The notes under the pieces: model-generated | The model's database searches: none | What the model was told of the DNA's origin: nothing | What the model saw: only the letters and a program-made list of their open reading frames with translations | Assembly: GCF_030411995.1 (NCBI RefSeq) | Contig: NZ_JASNRC010000008.1 | Location: 124,001 to 188,000, forward strand | Source of the DNA: Massilia sp. YIM B02769 | Lineage (GTDB): Bacteria; Pseudomonadota; Gammaproteobacteria; Burkholderiales; Burkholderiaceae_D | DNA: 64,000 nt | Direction of reading: 5' to 3' | Shown here: piece after piece, positions 58,285 through 64,000 of the stretch | How positions within the stretch are numbered: position 1 is the first letter of the stretch | Layout of the letters: the number at the start of each line of letters is the position of its first letter | Translations under genes and position numbers: made by a program

Positions 58285-60609
58285 ATGAATACCAATACGA
58301 GCCTGAACAGCCAATCCCGCCCCCTGGAACTCTGGGGCGGCCTCGAATGCACCGTCAACCGCGTCCGCGACGACTACTTCAGCCAGCTCGACCGCAATGG
58401 CCACGCACTGCGGGCCTGCGACATCGGCCGTTTTGCCTCGCTCGGCATCCGCGCCATCCGTTACCCCATCCTCTGGGAGCGCACCGCCCCGGAGGGCATC
58501 GATAAAGCAGACTGGTCCTGGCCCGACGAGCGCCTGCCCGCCCTGCGTGAAGCCGGCGTCACCCCGATCGCCGGCCTGATCCACCACGGCAGCGGCCCGC
58601 GCGACACCAGCCTGATGGACCCGGCCTTCCCGGAACGCCTGGCCGAATACGCCGGCGCCGTGGCCGCACGCTATCCCTGGCTCGAGTACTACACCCCGGT
58701 CAACGAGCCCTGCACCACCGCCCGCTTCGCCGGCCTGTACGGCGTCTGGTACCCGCACGCCAGAGACGACCGCAGCTTCATCGAAGCCCTGCTGATCCAA
58801 TGCCGCGCCGTGGTGCTGTGCATGCGCGAAATCCGCAAGGTCAATCCGAACGCCAAGCTGGTGCAGACCGACGACCTCGGCAAAACCTACAGCACGCCCG
58901 AACTGGCGGACGTCGCCGATTTCTATAACGAGCGCCGCTGGCTGGCCTGGGACCTGCTATGCGGCACCGTCGGCCCCGAGCACACGCTGTGGAACTACCT
59001 CACGAAAACCGGCATCGCCGCCGAGGAATTCCTCTGGTTCCGCGAGAATCCTTGCCCGCCGGACGTCATCGGCGTCAACTACTACGTGACCAGCGAGCGC
59101 TGGCTCGATCACCGTCCGGAGCGCTATCCCGAGCACCACCGCGGCATCGCCGACGGCATTCCCTGCGCCGACATCGAAGCCTCGCGCGCGCTGGCCACGC
59201 CGACCGCCGGCATCGGCCCGCTGCTGCAGGAAGTCTGGGACCGCTACCACCTGCAGATCGCGATCACCGAAGCCCACATCGACGCGAATCGCGAAGACCA
59301 GCTGCGCTGGCTGCTGGAGATCTGGCAGGCCGCGAACACGGCGCGCGCCAACGGCGTCGACATCCGCGCCGTCACGGTGTGGTCGCTGCTCGGCTCCTTC
59401 GACTGGAACAGCCTGGTCACGCAGAACCGCGGCTACTACGAACCGGGTCCTTTCGACGTGCGTTCGCCGCTGCCGCGCCCGACCGCGCTGGCAGCGATGA
59501 TGCGCGAACTGGCCGATGGCAAGCCGCTGTCGCACCCGGTGCTGCGCGGCCAGGGCTGGTGGCGCCGTCCGGGCCGCTGGCTGTGCGCGCCGGTCGCCAC
59601 GCCCGCCGCCCTCACCTCGATCTCGGCCGATGGCCATACCCTGGTCGGCACGAGCGCGGCGCCGATCCTGATCCTGGGCGCCAGCGGCACCCTGGGCCGC
59701 GCCTTTGCCCGCATCTGCCAGAAGCGCCACCTGAACTACAAGCTGCTGTCGCGCCACGACATGGACATCGCCGACCCGGCCTCGGTGGAACGCGCGCTCG
59801 GCCTGCATAAACCCTGGGCCGTGATCAATACTTGCGGCTACGTGCGCGTGGACGATGCCGAGGGCGACCTGGAGCGCTGCTTCCGCGAAAACCGCGAAGG
59901 CGCCGCGATCCTGGCCGCAGCCTGCGCCCACCACGGCGTGCACCTGACCACCTTCTCGAGCGACCTGGTGTTCGATGGTGCGAAGGGCAGCCCGTATGTC
60001 GAGAGCGATCCGGTGGCGCCGCTGAATGCCTACGGGCGCAGCAAGGCAGAAGCCGAAGCCGCGGTGCTCGACGCCCATCCGGGCGCCCTGGTGGTGCGTA
60101 CCAGCGCCTTCTTCGGGCCATGGGACCAGCACAACTTCGTGACCCAGGCGCTGGGTGCGCTGGAGCGTGGCGAGTCCTTCGTCGCTGCGAGCGACATGAC
60201 GGTGTCGCCGACCTATGTGCCGGACCTGGTGCATACCTGCCTCGACCTGGCCGTGGACCGCGAGTGCGGCATCTGGCACCTGAACAACGTAGGCTCGGTG
60301 AGCTGGTACGAGCTGGCGAAGATGGCGGCGGAAAAGGCCGGCATCGAGACTGGCCGCCTGGAAGCACGCGCCTCGTCGGAGCTGGGCATGACGGCGCCAC
60401 GCCCGTCGTATAGCGTGCTGCACAGCGAGCGTGCGATCCTGCTGCCGAAGCTGGAGAACGCGCTGGACCGTTTCATCGAACTGCGCGGCACCGACGATCC
60501 CGAGTACGAGGAACTGGTCAAGACGGCCGAGTCACGCCAGCCGGTGGCGAGCGGGCATCGCCAGCAGGAAGAAACGCCGGCGGAAGCGTTCCAGGCCAAG
60601 AGCTTCTAG
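58285..60609 (+). CDS. GH1-like glycosidase fused to an RmlD-like sugar-nucleotide reductase
   Basis: 774 residues in one frame. Residues about 15-430 form a GH1-type barrel: the acid/base motif YTPVNEPCTTARF has Glu141, and ITEAHID supplies the second Glu near 329. Residues about 458-745 are an RmlD/SDR domain: ILILGASGTLGRAF (about 461-474), TFSSDLVFDG, YGRSKAEAEA with Tyr583 and the Lys. The last 30 residues are polar. It probably acts in cell-surface or exopolysaccharide sugar metabolism, but substrate and order of reactions are unknown. No rml operon is adjacent. Confidence 0.85.
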   Translation: MNTNTSLNSQSRPLELWGGLECTVNRVRDDYFSQLDRNGHALRACDIGRFASLGIRAIRYPILWERTAPEGIDKADWSWPDERLPALREAGVTPIAGLIHHGSGPRDTSLMDPAFPERLAEYAGAVAARYPWLEYYTPVNEPCTTARFAGLYGVWYPHARDDRSFIEALLIQCRAVVLCMREIRKVNPNAKLVQTDDLGKTYSTPELADVADFYNERRWLAWDLLCGTVGPEHTLWNYLTKTGIAAEEFLWFRENPCPPDVIGVNYYVTSERWLDHRPERYPEHHRGIADGIPCADIEASRALATPTAGIGPLLQEVWDRYHLQIAITEAHIDANREDQLRWLLEIWQAANTARANGVDIRAVTVWSLLGSFDWNSLVTQNRGYYEPGPFDVRSPLPRPTALAAMMRELADGKPLSHPVLRGQGWWRRPGRWLCAPVATPAALTSISADGHTLVGTSAAPILILGASGTLGRAFARICQKRHLNYKLLSRHDMDIADPASVERALGLHKPWAVINTCGYVRVDDAEGDLERCFRENREGAAILAAACAHHGVHLTTFSSDLVFDGAKGSPYVESDPVAPLNAYGRSKAEAEAAVLDAHPGALVVRTSAFFGPWDQHNFVTQALGALERGESFVAASDMTVSPTYVPDLVHTCLDLAVDRECGIWHLNNVGSVSWYELAKMAAEKAGIETGRLEARASSELGMTAPRPSYSVLHSERAILLPKLENALDRFIELRGTDDPEYEELVKTAESRQPVASGHRQQEETPAEAFQAKSF

Positions 60610-60626
60610 GACGATCGGCTTGCGAC

Positions 60627-60743
60627 GTAGGGTGGGCGCCCCGTGCCCACGCGTGACGGTCGATCATTGTTGGCGTATTTTTGTCCGAACATACCGCCAA
60701 CAGTGATCATGCTTTACGCGTGGGCACGGAGCGCCCACCCTAC
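60627..60743. repeat. 117-bp REP-like inverted pair
   Basis: GTAGGGTGGGCGCCCCGTGC...CCACGCG opens it, and CGCGTGGGCACGGAGCGCCC...ACCCTAC closes it. The inner flanks GATCATTGTTGGCG and CGCCAACAGTGATC also pair, so the whole element is a long inverted repeat. It lies between the fusion gene and the antiporter gene. Confidence 0.9.
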
Positions 60744-60850
60744 GTTATCCAACAGCCCGGCCATCGATCACGCCATCGGGTTTCACGCGTCCCGAAAATC
60801 CGCCGTTATAAAATGCCAATGCCAGCCCACAACCGCAAAGGCCTTTCCCC

Positions 60851-62626
60851 GTGCACGAGCAACACGCCTTCCCCTTCCTGCGCGAAATCCTGCTGTTCCT
60901 GATCCTCGCCGGTATCCTGATCCCGACGCTGCAGCGCCTGCGCATCAACCAGGTGCTCGGCTTCCTGGCCGTCGGCACCCTGGTCGGCCCCTTCGGCCTC
61001 GGTCTACTCGCTGCCGACGTCCACTGGCTGTCCTGGCTCACCTTCCCCAGCGGCCCCGGCATCTCGATGCTGGCCGAGATCGGCGTCCTGTTCCTGATGT
61101 TCATGATCGGCCTCGAACTCTCGGCCGCGCGCTTATGGTCGCTGCGGCGCTGGGTCTTCGGCGCCGGCAGCGCGCAGGTACTGGCCAGCGCCGCCATCAT
61201 CGGCGCCGCCGTCGTGTTCCTGCTCGGCGAGCCCGCCCCCAGCGCCATCATCCTTGGGCTGGTGCTGTCGCTGTCCTCCACCGCCGTCGTCATGCAGCTG
61301 ATGAGCGAGCAGCAAAGCACCGGCTCGCGCCTGGGCCAGGCCGCGTTCGCCGTCCTGATGCTGCAAGACCTGGCCGTGGTGCCTATCCTGATCCTGATCG
61401 GCGCGCTGGCAAAAGGAAACGGCGACGGCGCCGCCATGCTGGCCGTGGTCACGATGGCGAAAGCCGGCGGTGCGATCGCTCTCATCTACCTGGTCGGCGG
61501 ACGCGTGATCCACCCGCTGTTCAAGGCATTCGCACGCCAGCGCCAGCCCGACGTTTTCATGGCCCTGATCCTGCTCAGCACCTTCGGCATTGCCGGGCTG
61601 TCGGCGGCGGCCGGTTTGTCGATGGCGCTCGGCGCCCTGATCGCCGGCCTGCTGCTGGCCGAGACCGAGTTCAAGCACGAGGTCGAGCTGATGGTCGAGC
61701 CCTTCAAGGGCCTGCTCATGGGCCTGTTCTTCATGACCGTCGGGATGCAGATGGATACGCGCCAGGTAGTCGAGGCGCCGCTCTGGCTGGCGGCGTTCGT
61801 CGCCGGCCTGGTGCTGGTGAAGGCAGGTGTGATTGCTGTGATCTTCCGCATCGGCCGCCTGCCCTGGCCGCGCGCCGTCGAAGGCGGCCTGCTGCTCGGC
61901 CAGGGCGGCGAATTCGCCTTCATCGTGATCGGCTACGCCATCTCGACCAAACTGCTGGCACCCGGCCTGGGGGCGCGCGTGATGCTGGCGGTCGGCCTGT
62001 CGATGTTCATCACGCCGCTGCTGGCGCGCCTGGGCCGCAGCATCGGCGAGCGCGCCGAACGCCGCGAGCAGGCACACGTCATGCAGGTCGACGATGCCGA
62101 CCTGGCGGCGGCGCGCGGCCGCATCATCATCGCCGGCTATGGCCGCGTGGGACAGCAGCTGGGCAAGCTGCTCGAGGCCCAGCGCATCGATTTCATCGCC
62201 TTCGAGAACAACGCCAGGATGGTGTCAACGCTGCATGCGCAAGGCTTGCCGGTCTACTTCGGCAATGCCGCGCGCTGCGAGCTGCTGCGCCGCGTGCACG
62301 CCGACGAAGCACCCGCCATCGTGCTGACCATGGATCACCCGGCATCGGCCCTGCAGGCGGTGCGCGGCATCCGGCGCGACTTCCCGCACGTGCCGCTGTT
62401 CGTGCGCTCGCGCGACGAAAAGCACGCACGCGCCCTGCGCCTGGCCGGCGCCACGGTGGTGGTGCCGGAGACGCTGGAAGCGAGCCTGCAGCTGTCGGCC
62501 TTCGTGCTGGAGACGATGGGCCTGGACGAACGCACCGTGGACGATATCGTCGACCGCGAGCGCGACCTCTTCGCCGAGCAGCTGAACGATGCCGGCCTGC
62601 GCGAAGCCGGCACGCACCGCGCCTGA
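60851..62626 (+). CDS. CPA2-family cation:proton antiporter (KefB-like) with TrkA-N domain
   Basis: 591 residues from GTG 60851. About twelve membrane segments (LAEIGVLFLMFMIGLEL, LSLSSTAVVMQLM, VLMLQDLAVVPIL with the conserved QD, and LLLGQGGEFAFIVIGYA) are followed by a TrkA-N nucleotide-binding domain starting RIIIAGYGRVGQQLGKLLEA (about 420). It likely carries K+ or Na+ out in exchange for H+. The usual glutathione-site partner KefF/G is absent. The next gene converges, only four bases away. Confidence 0.92.
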   Translation: MHEQHAFPFLREILLFLILAGILIPTLQRLRINQVLGFLAVGTLVGPFGLGLLAADVHWLSWLTFPSGPGISMLAEIGVLFLMFMIGLELSAARLWSLRRWVFGAGSAQVLASAAIIGAAVVFLLGEPAPSAIILGLVLSLSSTAVVMQLMSEQQSTGSRLGQAAFAVLMLQDLAVVPILILIGALAKGNGDGAAMLAVVTMAKAGGAIALIYLVGGRVIHPLFKAFARQRQPDVFMALILLSTFGIAGLSAAAGLSMALGALIAGLLLAETEFKHEVELMVEPFKGLLMGLFFMTVGMQMDTRQVVEAPLWLAAFVAGLVLVKAGVIAVIFRIGRLPWPRAVEGGLLLGQGGEFAFIVIGYAISTKLLAPGLGARVMLAVGLSMFITPLLARLGRSIGERAERREQAHVMQVDDADLAAARGRIIIAGYGRVGQQLGKLLEAQRIDFIAFENNARMVSTLHAQGLPVYFGNAARCELLRRVHADEAPAIVLTMDHPASALQAVRGIRRDFPHVPLFVRSRDEKHARALRLAGATVVVPETLEASLQLSAFVLETMGLDERTVDDIVDRERDLFAEQLNDAGLREAGTHRA

Positions 62627-62630
62627 CGCG

Positions 62631-64000
62631 TCAAGCCAGGGCACGCTCCGCCGCGCGCCAGCCCCACCACGAGGCTTCCTCGAACACCGACAAGCCGGAC
62701 AAATCGGCATGCGCGAACAGGACAGGACCGTCCGCTTCGCGCAGCGCCGCCATCCCCGCGTTCGAGCGGAAACCCGGCGCCGGCACCGCCATCGCATGCG
62801 CGCGCAAGGTGATGTCGACGCGCTCGACGTTCGCCGCCAGCGTCCAGCCATAGGCCGCCTTCAGGTCGGCGCTCGCCAGTTCGATCAATTCTCGCGCACC
62901 CGCCGACTGCATCCAGCGCCGCGCCGCCAAAGCCGTCATGTGCGACAGCGCCACGTAGGCCGTGAACACGCTGCGCTCGGCCGGCTCCATGCGGATGTCC
63001 TGGTGGGTCGAGACCACATAGCCCAGCCCCGGCTCGGACTGCACCACGTTGTCCCAGGACAGCGCCACGTCGTCGCGCTCGCGCGGCGGGTGCCGCATGA
63101 CGAAATTGGCGACCAGCCAGGGCGCGTATTCGGGCAAATGGCGCCGCATATCGAAACCGTCGTCGGCCATCCCCTCGACCACGCGCGCCGCGACAAAGAC
63201 CGGCATCGCGCAGACCGCCTTGCGGGCGCGGACAAGGTAAGTCATGGGCATCCCGTTTTCCAAACTGAAGCACAGCGCCTCGACGCCACTGCCCGTACGG
63301 CGCACGCGCACCGCCGTGCCGGGCCGGCGCGGGACACCCGAGCGCGCCGCCATGCCCGCCGCCAGTGGCGCCAGCCCGCCCGGCCAGGTCAGCACCGCCG
63401 AATCGGACGCATTCGCCGCCCGCCCGCTGCGCCCGGCAAAGTAATGCAGCCCGGCCCAGGCCGAGACCCGGTCGTAGCGCGCGCCGTAGTCGTCGCGGCA
63501 GCAGTAATTCAGGTACCAGTGCAGGCTGGGCGCGCGGTAGCCTTCGCGTTCCAGCCATGCCTTGAAGCTGATGCGGTCGAGGTCCGCCTGCGCCATGTCG
63601 GTTGACGACAGCGCCGACGGGAACACGAACAAGCGCTTGCCGTCCGCACCGCGCTGCCCGCGCAGGCGTTCCATGTGGGCGAAGAAGCGCCGCTGCTCGG
63701 CCAGCTCGGCCTCCGGCACGCCGAGCGCAGGCACCAGGCCCTCCTGCCACCGCCCGTTCACCAGCAGCCGCTCCTCGGGCGCATGCACGATGTAGCGCTC
63801 GTCGTAATACGGCGTCTCGCCAAAGGAATCGCGTTCGATGATGCCCAGGTCGGACAGGATCGCGCGCACGTGGGTCGATTCCGTCGACGGCAGCGGCAGG
63901 TAGTGGGCGCCGGTCGGGCATTCCAGCTCGCCGTAGCGCGCCCCGGCCGCGTTGCCGAAGGCTTGCGGCCCATCGATCATCAGCGCCCGCGCCCCTTCCC
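62631..64000 (-). CDS. FAD-dependent oxidoreductase, N-terminus beyond the window
   Basis: Open to the window edge on the minus strand; at least 456 residues. The nucleotide-binding GxGxxG loop must lie upstream. Present are a long substrate-binding part and, at the C-terminus, VLFAHADLSGLSVFEEASWWGWRAAERAL, the usual closing flavin motif of amine oxidase/phytoene desaturase-type enzymes. An internal ATG at 63980 is not the start, because homologous-looking sequence (KGARALMIDGPQAFG) continues upstream. Substrate unknown. Confidence 0.75.
   Translation of the reverse strand, partial: EGARALMIDGPQAFGNAAGARYGELECPTGAHYLPLPSTESTHVRAILSDLGIIERDSFGETPYYDERYIVHAPEERLLVNGRWQEGLVPALGVPEAELAEQRRFFAHMERLRGQRGADGKRLFVFPSALSSTDMAQADLDRISFKAWLEREGYRAPSLHWYLNYCCRDDYGARYDRVSAWAGLHYFAGRSGRAANASDSAVLTWPGGLAPLAAGMAARSGVPRRPGTAVRVRRTGSGVEALCFSLENGMPMTYLVRARKAVCAMPVFVAARVVEGMADDGFDMRRHLPEYAPWLVANFVMRHPPRERDDVALSWDNVVQSEPGLGYVVSTHQDIRMEPAERSVFTAYVALSHMTALAARRWMQSAGARELIELASADLKAAYGWTLAANVERVDITLRAHAMAVPAPGFRSNAGMAALREADGPVLFAHADLSGLSVFEEASWWGWRAAERALA

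Overview
The window looks like a chromosomal segment of a high-GC betaproteobacterium, most likely Oxalobacteraceae (Massilia/Telluria/Duganella type). The reasons are the rpsP-rimM-trmD-rplS order, a DUF3579 gene, a tmRNA with tag ANDNSYALAA, FliA-type (sigma-28) promoters, betaproteobacterial gspA/gspB, and a strongly GC-biased third codon position throughout. This assignment rests on recognising gene families by eye, not on a database search. There is no rRNA, ordinary tRNA, CRISPR array, insertion sequence or prophage. The region is mostly housekeeping DNA with dispersed small palindromic repeats.

Layout. 0-5.7 kb: the 3' end of an OmpA-family gene, ubiG-gph, a glycine-zipper protein, tmRNA (ssrA), a frameshifted zinc-ribbon membrane protein, a PfpI/DJ-1 protein and a CbpA-like co-chaperone. 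5.8-16.5 kb: MATE exporter, S9 dipeptidyl peptidase, secreted beta-helix protein, two CsbD-like stress proteins flanking an AI-2E-type transporter, a methyltransferase coupled to an M13 peptidase. 16.6-21.2 kb: a lone fliT and a yjfB, each with a very good sigma-28 promoter, plus a FimV-like protein and fumC. 21.2-25 kb: a tight minus-strand run of two unknown genes, gspA, gspB and mobB. 27.3-32 kb: a GlcNAc-catabolism operon (kinase, nagA, NagB-II-type deaminase, GH3 hexosaminidase) with a textbook sigma-70 promoter and a phased array of ATACCA boxes. 32-41.3 kb: mixed enzymes, including an M16 peptidase, an FMN reductase-like protein, an SDR and a CobD/CbiB-family protein. 41.3-44.3 kb: the ribosomal operon rpsP-rimM-trmD-rplS followed by a Nudix CoA pyrophosphatase. 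45.9-49.7 kb: etfB-etfA-acyl-CoA dehydrogenase. 50-58 kb: alaS, gdpD, a DUF3597 fusion and trpS. 58-64 kb: a glycosidase-RmlD fusion, a KefB-type antiporter and a truncated FAD oxidoreductase at the edge.

Most interesting items. (1) Upstream of trpS is a 16-codon leader peptide with tandem Trp codons, followed by a 10-bp intrinsic terminator, which is the architecture of tryptophan attenuation. (2) Two near-consensus sigma-28 promoters tie an orphan fliT and a yjfB, the latter driven from inside mobB, to the flagellar regulon. (3) One gene joins an uncharacterised membrane-associated N-terminus to DUF3597, with a strong internal ribosome site and GTG exactly at the junction. (4) A 158-bp single palindrome sits directly upstream of the rpsP promoter. 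(5) A dispersed REP-like family has a fixed outer sequence (GTAGGGTGG...CCACGCG) while the inner stem varies with its pairing kept. (6) GH1-like and RmlD-like domains are fused in one 774-residue protein.
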